A stretch of DNA of 64,000 bases, taken from contig ML677335.1 in NCBI GenBank assembly GCA_007922305.1, positions 19,564,246 through 19,628,245 of the forward strand, in the 5' to 3' direction. The notes under the pieces are model-generated. The model made no database searches, was not told the origin of the DNA, and saw nothing but the letters and a program-made list of their open reading frames with translations. Shown here in pieces: positions 25,471 to 36,939 of the stretch (positions within the stretch are counted from its first letter, which is position 1; every line of letters begins with the position of its first letter). The position numbers were made by a program, and so were the translations under genes. Source of the stretch: Dermatemys mawii. Lineage: Eukaryota; Chordata; Testudines; Dermatemydidae.

Positions 25471-26319
25471 CCACTTCTTAAACCACATTCACTCCCTCAT
25501 GAATTCAATTACCCATTATATTTAATAAAAAGGGTTTTTTTTACCACCCTCTCCATTCTCCTTGCCTATTAATCTTTACCCAGCATATTTTTATCTTGTT
25601 GTGATCAGTGTAAACTGCAAGAATTTAGGGGCAAAGACCATGAGTAAATTCTGACCCCAATGCCATCAGTTGGAATTTTGCCAGTGATTTTAATAGGGCC
25701 AGGATTTCACCCACTGTTTTACTCACTATTTAAAGTGCTATATACAGATGTTAAACAATTCTTCTCTTTTCTTCTACTATACACCACATTTCTCAAGTCT
25801 AACAGTGCACTACTATATGAATGATGCAGTCAATAGCATGGACTGAAAAATTAATGGCCATTTTTCATCTGACTCATTAAAAGGCAAGTTAGAAATATTT
25901 CTGGATAATTCATAATAATGTGCCAATCCACATACAGGTTTTATTTGGGACTATATGTGGAGTTGACTCCTTACTCAACAGGCAGGAGAATAATTGCTTT
26001 TGTGACAGTTCACATCTCATTAAAAGCTGGAAAGTTTAGGAGAATATCAATTTGTGCAAGATTTCTAACCCAAAAAATTTGATAAAGTGGCAGATAAGCA
26101 GCTGAACTGTTGGTGTATTATTCAAAGCATACTAAGCTACAAAGTTTTTGAGGTTCACAAGTGTTATTTTTTTAAATGACCTATATCATTATTTAAATGG
26201 GGGAAGACACATACACTTTCTACCTGTTTAAAGTACACTTACAATTCATATTAACTTCAAAACTGCATATTGCTAGCAAAGTGTTGTTAAAGACAGCTAG
26301 ATAAAAGGCATGAGGTTAC

Positions 26320-26469
26320 CTTTATAATGCTTTCCCCAGGCCTCATGTCTGTATAAATCTTGACATTGTACGATATGTTGGAGAACGTTGGCGAGTTATC
26401 ATTTGCATCAATCACCAGGATATTGACCACAACTGCAGTACTCTCCTGTACACCATCAGAAGCTGTCAT
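26320..26469 (-). CDS. PCDH15: PCDH15 internal exon, end of EC4, EC4-EC5 linker and start of EC5
   Basis: A 150-bp exon (50 codons, phase 0 to 0). The acceptor is TCTTTGAAG and the donor GTAACC. The peptide starts [10 protein letters not shown], where the Met is an internal codon and not a start, and ends [10 protein letters not shown]. It contains the EC4-EC5 linker [10 protein letters not shown], a canonical DXNDNXPXF calcium site, and a potential N-glycosylation site (NIS). It aligns to human ITAFDGVQES...MDANDNTPTF...DMRPGDSVIQ (from memory), with about 16 of 50 differences. One is Phe to Ser in the TAFDGVQES stretch that leads into the linker. This is the most diverged exon after the EC3 one. 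Confidence 0.92.
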
Positions 26470-26945
26470 CTTCAAAGAGATAAAGAATACATAAAAACAC
26501 TTTAATGGGGTAGAATTAAGACAAACACAACTAAGAATAAAATGAACTCTTGCAAGTTAAATCCATTTTCTTTTTGTGTTCAATTGGGCATGTTTTGCAC
26601 CTATCAGGAAAATCTGTATACTTTTCTTACTAGACTACCCATATGATGATACCATGGGAATTCAGATGAAAAGAATCAATAATGCACTGAAAAATGAAAC
26701 ACAAAAGATAGTGTAAATGTATGCAGTACAATGCCAGAGGATCTGCAGTGTGAGACATCTATCTAATCCAGCATTTTTAAATGACCTCACTTTAGGCCCA
26801 AACCTGCAACAAGCTCAGTACCTTTATCTTCCATTGAGATCAATGGGACTTGAAGGAATTCAGCACCTTCCAGGAGGCACTTGGGATCTTGAAGGATTGG
26901 GTTATACATACACACTAGATTTTCCTAACTTTCACTGAATCTCCT

Positions 26946-27778
26946 TGTGGTGGGGCAGCTGCCCCACCCCCATGCCGGAGTAGGCAAAAGTAGGCCAGAG
27001 CAGCTGTGCAGGCAGGCAGCCAATCAGAAAAAGGCCTACTGCGGGCCAATCAGGGCCACACTTATAGCCAGCCAATGAGGGACAGGCTAGGCAATATAAG
27101 AAGGCTGCCCTAGAGAGAGGCAGTCAGTCTCTCCTGGACCTTCAAGGGGGAAGGTCCAGCTCCTGACAGAGGGGCTGCAGCACCAGGGACAGCGCAGTGC
27201 TGGGCAGGCCCAGGGAAGCAGAAGGGAGCTCCAGCCTAAGTCCCTGTCAGGCTGCTGGCCCTGGGAGAAGGGCCAACAGATGCAGAGGGGCCACAGGGGA
27301 AGTGGCTCAGGGAGAGCGAGAGCAACTGAGGGAGAGCAGAAGAGCAGGACGGCTGCCACCAAAGGGTCCCTGGGCCGGGACCCAGAGCAGAGGGCAGGCC
27401 TGGGTCCTCCCTTTCCCCCCTCATATTGCACCTGGCTGCGGAAGTGGCCTCGATGAACTTCACCTGACCCCTGCTAGAAGGGGCTCGACGTAGGGTGTGG
27501 CTGGCCACTGCAGCCGAAGAGTAAAAGACTGCTGTGAACCTAAACCTCCCCGCCCCGGAAGGGGGTGACTGTGGACTTGGGGGTACTGTTGGAGGGCAGT
27601 GCTCTGAAGAGGATGCCACACACGAGGAGCCCATGCATGTCCAGATGCCAACTGAGAGGGCAACAAGGGGCAAGAGATGGATGGGACACCACCAGGCAGA
27701 GGGCGCTCTGCCGTGAACTGAGCTAATTCCCGGACTATCCGGCAGGAGGTGTTAGGTGGTGAGTCCCAACCCATTACA
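26946..27778 (+). mobile_element. Solo LTR (833 bp) with three CCAAT boxes and a TATA box
   Basis: Begins TGTGGTGGGGCAGCTG and ends CCCAACCCATTACA. Flanks are CTCCT (26941-26945) and CTCCC (27779-27783), a 4/5 target duplication. The promoter-like array is unusually clear: CCAAT at 27020-27024, 27046-27050 and 27072-27076, with TATAAG at 27095-27100, indicating plus orientation. It is GC-rich. The long ORFs across it on both strands are shadows. No internal retroelement genes remain. It lies antisense to PCDH15. Confidence 0.75.
27020..27100 (+). promoter_or_regulatory. LTR promoter: three CCAAT boxes and TATAAG
   Basis: CCAAT at 27020, 27046 and 27072 (exact 26-bp spacing), followed 19 bp after the last by TATAAG at 27095. 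Downstream comes GAGAGAGGCAGTCAGTCTCTCC, consistent with a transcription start region. Activity is not implied. Confidence 0.6.
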
Positions 27779-27834
27779 CTCCCATACATGTATGATGCTT
27801 CCTCAATGTCAACAAGAGCACAGGGAAAACCTAT

Positions 27835-27877
27835 GCGTACCCACAGGGGTATGTGTACCCCTGGTTGAGAACCACTG
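27835..27877. mobile_element. hAT MITE right-end fragment
   Basis: Ends GTACCCCTGGTTGAGAACCACTG, the same terminus as the full-length MITE at 19504-19901. The left part is missing. Confidence 0.7.
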
Positions 27878-27924
27878 AGTTAGACAATCCATGCCTAAAA
27901 AAAAAATAAGAAAAAAGGAAGAAC

Positions 27925-28075
27925 TATTTTACAGAGCAGAACTGAGGCACAAAGATATACGTGATTTGCCCGAGGTCAAACAAAGTCCATGGTAAAGCCA
28001 GGAACTGAACTGAGATCTACCAAGTCCCAGCCCAGTGTCTTTATTACATTCCCATCCTCTGCTCTTTACTATTTA
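27925..28075 (-). mobile_element. MIR/CORE-type SINE relic
   Basis: Plus strand reads ACTGAGGCACAAAGATATACGTGATTTGCCCGAGGTC followed by AAAGCCAGGAACTGAACTGAGATCTACCAAGTCCCAGCCCAGTGTC. This is the characteristic reverse complement of a MIR element. It is the clearest SINE in the window. Confidence 0.7.
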
Positions 28076-28649
28076 GAGGGGCAGATTCTCACTCGTTCTG
28101 TGCTCGCTTTGCATTGCTCGAGAAACCCTAAGGACTAGACATTCACTGTATCTCCCCTGCAGGGGATTCATGTGATCTGAGGAGCACCCCAGTGGGGTTA
28201 GAGCCAGTTCCTATATTTCTCTTACACTGAGGTATTTTGTGCCAGGTGTTGTGGATCAGGCAATAGCAAAGGAATGATTGTTGAAGCCTTAGTTTTGTCC
28301 CAAGTTTTCTAGTAAGGCTCAGAGGCGGAGTATGCAGAGTAGGTCACTGGGTTGCCATTTCAGAAACTCTGGAAACATGTATACATTCTCCCTCACTCTT
28401 CTTGTCATTGTGGGGAATTTTAAATAGTTTCTGGTTCTCTATACTTACACCAAACCAGTACTGGTTTCAAGCTAAATGAATTTCTACATCACAGAACTGT
28501 GTAGAGAGGATTTTTTTTCATCAAGTGGCTACTATGAGCATGTATTTATTGGTCAAAATTAAGGATATTATTAATAGTTAAACCATCAAACTATCAATGT
28601 TATCAATATGAGCAAGATATGGAAAGGAAACTGGTATCTGAAAATAATC

Positions 28650-28850
28650 TCACTTTGGACCCAACCCTGCAAAGAACTGCATACCTTTAGCTCCCATTGA
28701 AATCAATGGGAATTGAAGTAATTTGGCACCTTCCAAAAGGCACTTGGTATCTTGCAGGACTGGGTTGTACATACACACTAGAATTTCCTAAATTTCTCTG
28801 AACCGCTCTCACATGTATGCCTCCTCAATGTCAGCAAGGGGCAGGGAGGT
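28650..28850 (+). repeat. Dispersed repeat copy B (uninterrupted)
   Basis: Homologous to copy A at 26785-27825 without the LTR: CTCACTTTGGACCCAACCCTGCAA...CTCCCATTGAAATCAATGG...TACATACACACTAGAATTTCC...CACATGTATGCCTCCTCAATGTCAGCAAG. It provides an empty-site comparison for the LTR. Confidence 0.8.
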
Positions 28851-29318
28851 AGCAGAGAATTGTGGGAAGTGGAAATAATCCTACTTTCAGCCATCTTTAC
28901 CTACCAGATAGATGCCTGGGTAATTGGGAGAAGTAAGCTGCTTTATTAAAAAAGGATGAACTAACTTACTCCTCCTTCACCCAGATCCAGGGATGAACAA
29001 GGATGAGAGCAACTCTGAGTCAGAATTCATTCCTTGGTCTGTTCCTTGGGTACTGCAGCTACACACTACATCTTATTCAGGACAAACTGTAAAGTAACGA
29101 TTTAGCCCTAAATTATTACTTTCCTCCAAATGGGTATTAATTGTGTACAAGTGAGAGCAGAGGACAATCTATTCAAAAGCATATGCTCTATTTTATTTCC
29201 TCTCTGTCATATCAAAATTTAGAACTCTGTTTGTAAATACCATAGTGGCTTTTTCAACATTAAAAATGCAATAATACCTAAGCAATTCCTGGTGTGTCTT
29301 TGAAAGAATATTGCTTAC

Positions 29319-29453
29319 CGAGAAGGTGTATAGCTGCTGGAGCTCTCTATCAACTGGTTGGAGTAAGGTAAGGTAACGGGTTATACCAGTTTGAGTCACA
29401 GTGAAAAATGTATTATAATCATTTAGGAAAAGATGGAGTTGTGGATCCTTTGT
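29319..29453 (-). CDS. PCDH15: PCDH15 internal exon, central EC4
   Basis: A 135-bp exon (45 codons, phase 0 to 0). The acceptor is TCTTTGAAG and the donor GTAAGC. Translation starts [13 protein letters not shown] and ends QQLYTFS. It carries the VDRE calcium-binding motif (QPVDRELQQ), found in the middle of each cadherin repeat. The block [19 protein letters not shown] is identical to human PCDH15 as I recall it, and only about 6 of 45 residues differ overall. This makes it, with the EC5-EC6 linker exon, the best-conserved part of the gene here. The genomic reading frame continues past the donor into intron sequence (encoding VSNIL...), so an ORF caller would overextend it. The true end is fixed by GT and by the in-frame join to the next exon. 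Confidence 0.93.
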
Positions 29454-29559
29454 CTTCAAAGAGAAAGAAATGAATATTTATTAATATATTATGTATAGAT
29501 ATATGTAAATATTCAAAAAATCATGCAAGCATTAATTAGTGTAAATGAGCAGAATTATT

Positions 29560-29672
29560 ATTGTTTGTATTACTGTGATGCCTACAAGCCCTAGTTAATT
29601 ACTACAATCCCATTGTCCTAGGTGGTGTACAAACAAAAAGATGGTCCCTGCCTAAAAGAGTTTACAATGCAC
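29560..29672 (+). mobile_element. L2/CR1-type LINE 3' tail relic
   Basis: CCCATTGTCCTAGGTGGTGTACAAACAAAAAG..GGTCCCTGCCTAAAAGAGTTTACAATGCACAG. Same family pattern as 15560-15665. It lies about 110 bp upstream of the EC4 exon in the sense direction of PCDH15. Confidence 0.6.
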
Positions 29673-32600
29673 AGTATCATTACTGATAGAGTCTGTGAAA
29701 CATCAAACAACCTACACTGATTTTGTTGACACTCTTTTAAAATGTAATATTCTGAAAAAAAATATTTGAAAATACATTACCGATTATCAGGGAACCTCCC
29801 CCCAAAAATGTTTTCAAAACAAAACACCCTACTAAAATAGGGTGATAACATTTTGACTTTTAAACAGATAATTCTTAAACTTGCATTTTACTTTATCAAG
29901 ATAAAGATTCTAATCTCTGATTCATAGCATTTGTCCTCATAGCATATCTTGAGAAATCTTCCTACTTGCTTAGTGCAGCAATACAATAGTTCAGATTAAC
30001 AATGTCTACCATATGATGAAGATTAATATCTGGTTGTTGCGGAAACTCTGTAGTACAATACATTCAGGCATATCCTTGTATATCAGAAGAAAAACACACT
30101 TATACACAGGTAAAAATAAGGATAATTACTTTGACCACAAATGAAAATAGCCTCAGAATCTAGATATATGATAGTTTAATATTTATTTTGAAATAACATT
30201 TTTAGTAAAGGTATGTAACACATTTTGGCAGTTCAAGACTTCTTTAAACAGTCTAGTAGGGAAAATTTCCATGCTTTGACTTCCCCATCCTATGAAGTTT
30301 AGTAGGTGTGCAGATGCATTTTATCTTGTATGTTCCAAAAGGTATGAGGAGGTTTAAAAGATTGACTTGGAACTCACCCTAGTTCGTCCTCCTTTACATA
30401 GCATGAGTAGATAATGGTTATTTCAATGGTGCGGGAAAAAGCAATAACAACCCTTTCCAGAGAAGAGGTAGTCATATTACATTTTGGAACAGGCAGGATG
30501 GACATCTACTGTCTGAAAAAGAGACAGACTGGGGACTGCTATGACAGAGAGTCAGAAAGGGCTATACTCCCTATCAAAAATTACTCAAGAGATGTGATGT
30601 TTAATGGCCAGAACCTGTGGATTGGCTCCTTAGCAACCAGTGTAGCCTGAGATTGGGGGATCGGTGAGGAGATGCAAAAGGGGCTCTAAGTCATACTGTG
30701 GATCCTTGATCTTCAGGCTGCTGGATGATAAATCTGTCTTGAAGAAAAATTTAGAGCCACCTTAGGAGGGCACCAAAACTCTGGCCATGGAGACAGCCCT
30801 ACTTTGGAGCAGGGAACAACATAGTAATGCCAAATCTACGTCACTTGCAGATTCCCCTAGGCCAGAGGAACCTCTAATTGCTTAGTTAAGTTATCTTTCT
30901 GTGCATTTGTGCTGTTGAAATGACACAAAATCAGAGGAATAGGCACTTTCTATTTAACTTGTATCTAACTTGCTACACTGATTTTACTGGATCTTTTGCA
31001 GTTACCATGTATTGCAGTTAACTTTTTAAACTCTTTAATTTTATTTCCTCTCCTATTCTATGGAAATAAATGTCCCTTTGTTTTTTATATAATCTGACTG
31101 GAACCTAAATGCTTTTTAAATTTGGGACACACTCCCTCTGCTATTTTTCAACATGGCTACTGGTTACCTGGGTTCATTTTTTGAAATAGATGAGAGAGAA
31201 TATGGCAAGAGCTACTATGTGACTGAGAACATCCATTTTCTATTCTGAAGTTAGAAAATTAGACTCACATAAATTGTCCAAAATGGTACAGATAAAGATA
31301 AAGAAGGCCAAAGTAATATTATTCATCCAATATTTCAGCTATTACCATCTTCATCAAATCCAGTGGTTGCAAAATGCCTATTTGTATTAAAAAATAATGC
31401 ATTTTGAAGTCCTGTCCCTAGACCCATGCACACATATTGGAGTGAAATACTTCAAAATAAGATCTTCATTTCACTATTTTTAAAAATATAAGGAAGAAAT
31501 GGACATATTCTACATTTATGTCAGTGCCACTAAATTAAATCTGAAGCTTAAACTTGTTATGGTTTTTAGACTCATCTCACAAAGGAATTCTATAGACAAA
31601 CCAGACAAAAATATAGCTACATAGCTAGGAACACTAAAACATAGTGTCAAAAGGTATAATATTACTTTTCTGAGAGCACTGTTCTGGTTCTAAAAGCATT
31701 TACTCAAACTTTATCACAAACAACTTTCCTAAAGATCAGTTATTTCCTTTTATTCCTAGCTAATTAACTATGCAGAAAGATTTGGGAATTAAAAAATTAC
31801 TTCAAGTGAAAAACCTTAAGATTCTCATGGCCTAGCAGGCATAACTGAAACATATTAACAACCTGAAACAAAAGCACTAAAATATAGTATTGTAATAAAC
31901 AGTTGCAAACACAGAATAGGGCAAAAAGATGAAAAAAAATTAATTTTGCAGTCCAAAGTACTCTAGGACACTGAAGCACAGGTTTTGGAAGACAAAGATT
32001 ATACTATTTAAGTCCTAGAGCTAGAAAAAACACTTCAGCTGCTAAAAATGAAGTGCAAGAAGTGTTACAAATGAGTGGTTTCCTGTCACTTAAAGATACG
32101 CTGTAACCATGATAGCTCTCATAAAATTAAAGCTCTTTTCACCATTAACAGCCCAAAAAAAGAAAAAGGGGTGTCCATTATGTTTTTTTCCAGGAGAAGT
32201 GGTGGCAATGACTGTTAACTTGTAGACTCTATAAAGTTAACACAAAACTTTATATTCAGAAAATTCCAAGCCATTTTTTAGATCTCTATATGGAACTGAG
32301 TCAGCATAGGCTCAGTTCAACTAAAGGATTTGTTTATAACTCTAAGAATGTTCATTCCAATTTAGTTCTTTGAATCTTTCCACTTAATTTGATATCACAC
32401 AATGATCCCTCAAGACTGTGTAGCCATCTAGCCAAACAAGTCTTGTATGGTTTCCCAAAGTTCTGAACAAGATTAATTTAACTTTCTGGATGACTTTTGT
32501 TTCAAACATACAATCCTGTTGGGTTCCCTGGGTTCCATTATATCCCTTTGCTTTTGACCATCTGTGTGTTCTGTTACTTTCTTTGAGATCCATCTATGGA

Positions 32601-35254
32601 ATATGGATGCTTTTTTCTATGCTAACAGCACTTCTTTATGAATTGCAGACATTAGAACTGTCATCTCAAAGCAAGTGAATACCTGGTGAGTATCCAGAAT
32701 GGAATATTGGGAAGATGGTTGTGATAGGACGTATACAATGAAAGAGACATACTCCTCCACAAAGCTGTAATAATGAAAGTTACTATTCTCATACATCATT
32801 AACAAAAACTGCCAGCTAAATTCTGATTGCAGGTTAGGCTTGATGTCAGGAAAAAAAAATCTTTGACTTGTAAATTGAGCAGAGTTGATATGGGAGACAC
32901 AGACAGACTAAGTAATGGAACATTATATGTCACTTTTGTGATCACGATTATAAATATAATCATTTTTTAAAAAAGGATTGAACATAAACACTATCATTCT
33001 TGACTACTACACTGAGTATTTGAGGTTCTTTCTACCAAATTGTCTGTAAAGATCTGAGTAGCTCAAATAGAACGAGCAATCAGAAACCACACAAAATAGT
33101 GTAAACTAACATGCAGCTAAGAACCACTTCGAGCATGCAGAACAAAAGTCATATGTTTTATCTTGGCACTATTCACACTATTTATTGTTACCCATCTGAT
33201 AAGTAATCAATGTCATTTTCTGCAGCAAGGATATATATTTTTTTCTGCTAAATATATACAACAGTTGTTACATATCCCTGTTAAAATTTCACTGACTTAA
33301 GAGGGCTTACAGCAGAGATGAATATGGCCCAATGTATTTAAAGTGTTACAGGCAGACTTCTCTAAATAACCAATAGTTCCAAAGTTTCCCAGCTTTACTG
33401 AAATAAAAATGAAGGAAAGAGAAACCAATGCACAAAATTCCAACCAAAATATAGTTTCACACACTCAACACTCAGTACCTACAGGAATGGCATCTGGTAC
33501 AAGCTACAAAACAAACGTGATATAAAATGAATAAATACAAACAAAAACACATATAAAGCAATGATGTACCTTATGAAAATGGAAAAAAAAACAACAGTTA
33601 CAAATCTGAGACAATTAACTAAGCTGTAAAAAGCATTCACAATGCACACTGGATCCATTTATACTGAGCCCAGGTTAGAGTTTGTTCTACTTTCAAATCT
33701 CAGAGCAGTTCTTGAAAATTTGTATATCTGGGCAGAGGGTTACTGTCAGTTCACACAACCCGGTTCCCTCCTACTGAAGTTCATTTCTTTTATACATTAA
33801 AAAGTCGTAACGAATTTCATAAGGATAAAATCTACAGAAATTTCTCTTAACACTGACAGAGACAATAGAAAATGATACCTCTTCTACAGGTTTTTGAACC
33901 ACCCTGTAAAACTTGATAGAAGGGATATAATTCTCTATAAATTTATAGAGGACTTTCTTGTAAGTTCCCAGAACAAACCTCAAAACCCAAAGAGTGCCTA
34001 TGGTGGCTTGTCCACACACTTCCTGCCCCATCTTGAAGCTAATTAACTTCCTTCCAAGATGTCAGAAGCAAACGAGTAGTCCTCTTCAGGGAAAGAGCCA
34101 CATATCAGTCATTTCCCAATCCCATAAAGGATTCCGCTACCCATATTGTGTAGCGGGAAGCAGCAAAGAGGCTTCATCTGCAACTAAACTCTGGTTATAC
34201 AGGGGCTAAGAGACAACCCAAATCCCTTGCATGCAGTAGAGCAGCATCTCATCCCCTAGAACACTCTTGATGGATTAAGGCAGTGACCCATACTGTCATA
34301 TCCCAGATAATCTGTTTGGCATCAGGGAAGTTGCCATTAAGCACTATAAGGGAACCACCAAGTAAAACCATCCTGTCACGTAACAGAGCAGAAAGGGTGG
34401 ATGGGAAGAGAGTTGAATATTATGTCATCATCACTTCTAATGAAAATAGCAAAAGATAAGTTTGTAGAATGGTCCCAAGGCCCCCCAAAAGGGGGCAGAA
34501 TAGAAGTGAAGGAGAGGAATTTTATATATATATTATTGAAAGGTTGTAAAATGTGTTTCTTCATCTTTTTCTCCCTAGCTTTATAATCCATTCCTAGCTG
34601 CATTTTGTAAAAACTCTGAACTTGTTTTATACACTCCTCTTCATTAAGAACTAGCACAGAGTGCTATTTTTATCAAAACTAAAAATCACTTCTAGGTTGA
34701 TTAGCCTACAGCATATCAATGGCTCATGAGCCACATCAACCAGATAGCCCTGCAGTTCTTTGAAAACATATAATCTTCAGGGAAGCAAGGGAGCAAGAAC
34801 CCACAGTCCCAGCTGGGGATAGTGCAGATGGAAAATGTCTTATTAGCTTATTGAAAGTCTCAGAGTCTTTTCCTTCTGCAAATGATCCCTTGGACAAATA
34901 ACACAGTACAATGATGCCAAGATGACAAAGCAATGCAAGAACAATCAAAGAATAAAAGATAACTAACAACTATCTCCTTAGGTGATCGGGATCAGCTTGG
35001 AGACTACTTCTTGGCTGTTTTTTGGAGACCCTACTCTTAGGCTCTGACTTCCTTAGCTAAAGGGACTGCATAAGGCCAATTTGTACTTCTGATACTATGA
35101 TGAGAGTGGTATAGGAACCACCACAGAGCAGAAAAAAGCAAAGGACCCCTTGATTCCTAGTGATAAGGTGGTCCAGAAGATTTTAATGTTTCTATAAAGA
35201 TATGCTAAGGAGTTCCAGAAGGTTTCAATGTGATGTACAACATTGCGCTGTATG

Positions 35255-35690
35255 TCAAAAATGTATACACTTGCTCCGAGGTTCATCTTGCAAGTTCTTA
35301 GCATGTGTAGGGGACATTGAGAAAACACTAAATGGTGACATTTTAATCAGATAACATAACAGCCCCTCCTTCCATTTCCTGTATGTATCCCTTCTGGTTT
35401 TTAGATAGCTAAAAAGCTCCTTATGAAGACACATTGGTCTCCTGTGGCTCTTATCTTTTCTCTGTATCAGAATAGCTTGATATTGAGCCCCTAGTGTTAA
35501 ATCTTTTAGAAACTGCCAGCCCCTTTTCAACTCCTTTCCATGGTAACTGCCTACAATTTCCCTGAATTGGCTTAAATCTGCCTTTTTGAAGTCCAGTGTC
35601 CTTGTTTTCCTGTCCTCATGTCCTCCTTTCCTTAAGATTTTGAATTCTATCATGATCACTTCCTCCCAAGTTCCCAACCACCTTCGTGCT
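35255..35690 (-). mobile_element. CR1 LINE ORF2 fragment (region between endonuclease and RT)
   Basis: A 140-codon open frame on the minus strand. It contains TRTLDFKKADLSQFREIVG, KRGWQFLKD, AQYQAILIQRK, RRPMCLHKELFSYLKTRRDTYRKWKEG. These follow in order the CR1 ORF2 segment after the endonuclease (LDFRRADFSLFRELLG...W..FKD...AQ...I...RK...RRPAWL..ELL..L..K...YR.WK). The frame has stayed open despite evident divergence. It is truncated at both ends and is not a host gene. Confidence 0.8.
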
Positions 35691-35751
35691 TGAAACTAAT
35701 TCATCCCTGTTGAAAACCAAAACCAGATCCAAAATGCATGACTCTGTAGAT

Positions 35752-35994
35752 CAGTGGTCTTCAAAGTTTTTCCTCCATGGCACCTTTTCCCTGTCCCACC
35801 TCTACTCGCAGCCCCTGGGGTATGTCCGTCGAAATGCCACCGAATAGAAAGCTTCCGCTTTCTGTGGTGGCATTTTGGTGGGACAAAAATAGACCGCTTC
35901 CGAGTTCAGCAGACTCCTGGACAGGGTCGGTGGTGGCGCCGGGGTCTCATGCACCCCTGGGGCTGGTCTCAGGCACCCCACTTTGAAGACAATG
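35752..35994. mobile_element. hAT-like MITE, terminal CAGTGGTCTTCAAAGT
   Basis: The left end CAGTGGTCTTCAAAGTTTTTCC and the right end CCACTTTGAAGACAATG form an imperfect inverted pair. GC-rich interior, no coding. The 8-bp flanks match poorly (about 4 of 8), so the boundaries are approximate. It sits between the CR1 fragment and another retroelement tail. Confidence 0.55.
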
Positions 35995-36072
35995 TTCTAG
36001 CCCACGAAAGCTTATGCCTAAATAAATGTGTTAGTCTCTAAGATGCCACAAGAACTCCCTCATTGTTTTTAT
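35995..36072 (-). mobile_element. Retroelement 3' tail repeat of a widespread sauropsid family
   Basis: CCCACGAAAGCTTATGCCTAAATAAATGTGTTAGTCTCTAAGATGCCACAAGAACTCC. I recall this phrase (CACGAAAGCTTATGC..AAATAAATTTGTTAGTCTCTAAGGTGCCACAAG) as a very common turtle and crocodile repeat. Its classification and strand are uncertain. Confidence 0.5.
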
Positions 36073-36939
36073 TCAAATTAAGTAGCTCATCAAGGAGCAC
36101 TTAACTTACAATCAAAGATGCCCATCTACTCTTAATGGACTTTCCTGCTGTGACTAGGAAAAATAATGCATGGACATATGACTTGTCCATGTGACTCCAA
36201 ACACCACAGTGAGAACAATGGGATTCCTTCCACATAGCAGAAGCTATAAAAGGCCCTGGAACACTTCCCCACTTCAGTTTACTTGGCTCCTAAGGTGTTT
36301 ATGTGGCTTAATTAAAGTTATGCCATTTAAACAGCCTACTTAATTATAACAGCAATGGACAATGCTACTCTAGTTACAATCCCGTTTAGATAAAGTCAGG
36401 TTTTGAAAGATTTATAACTGAAAGGGTGTTGAAATTTAGGTTAGATGGTTCAGGAGTGAAGACAACTTTGGACAGGTAAATGAAGAACAATACAAAATAT
36501 GATTTGTGGATTTTAGGGGAGACAAAAAAATACAAAGTATTATTATGGACAACATCACAGCGGTCATCATTAAAAACCAACACAGTGGATAAATGTTGTC
36601 TTTTTAATGCCCAATAATGTCTGATTATTAATTTAATTTCCAAACCTAAAATAAAATCTCCAGGTCTTTAACAAATGTAGAAGTTAAAAAATAGAATTAT
36701 CTATGCCCTGCAGCTCTTGCACCTTGTGCTGTGATCAAGTCAGATCTGACATGTCTTGTTAATTTTTAAAATTATCTGTATAAACTACACTTACGTACTG
36801 CCCTCCCACCGCCATGGAAGAAGTGTCATATTCAGTTGAGCAGACCTCTAGTGTGTACAATAGAGTAATCATTATATGAAGTAACGTTGACGTATGCATT
36901 AGTATATAAACACATAGTCCCTGATTATATATACTCTTA

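Larger units (their letters stand above)
13791..26319 (-). other. PCDH15 intron between EC4-EC5 linker and EC5 exons (12,529 bp)
   Basis: Holds the C-rich element at about 14119-14514, a hairpin at 15178-15240, an L2-like relic, a purine-rich tract (15738-15955), MITE remnants (about 18860-19101), a hAT MITE (19504-19901), solo LTRs at 21931-22541 and 22751-23185, and MIR-like relics near 23340 and 25358. In 16000-18800, 19910-21900 and 23400-25350 I see nothing beyond AT-rich intron sequence and short ORFs without recognisable domains. Confidence 0.55.
26785..27825 (+). repeat. Dispersed repeat copy A, interrupted by a solo LTR
   Basis: The left part (from CTCACTTTAGGCCCAAACCTGCAA to TTTCACTGAATCTCC) and the right part (ACATGTATGATGCTTCCTCAATGTCAACAAG) together align to the continuous sequence at 28650-28850. 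The alignment is co-linear and in the same orientation once 26946-27778 is removed. Contains CCATTGAGATCAATGG. Confidence 0.75.
26470..29318 (-). other. PCDH15 intron between EC4 exon and EC4-EC5 linker exon (2,849 bp)
   Basis: The shortest complete intron here. It contains a dispersed repeat split by a solo LTR (26785-26945 / 27779-27825), the LTR itself (26946-27778), a hAT end fragment (27835-27877), a MIR relic (27925-28075) and a second copy of the dispersed repeat (28650-28850). The remainder is unremarkable. Confidence 0.65.

Noticed and set aside
26469..26469. Met codon at the start of the EC4-EC5 linker exon as a translation start
   Set aside because: It directly follows a splice acceptor and aligns inside PCDH15 (ITAFDGVQES in human), so it is an internal residue.
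27087..27789. Long overlapping ORFs on both strands (up to 145 codons)
   Set aside because: They lie inside the GC-rich solo LTR at 26946-27778, have low-complexity Pro/Ser/Gly composition and no domain. Lack of stops reflects base composition.
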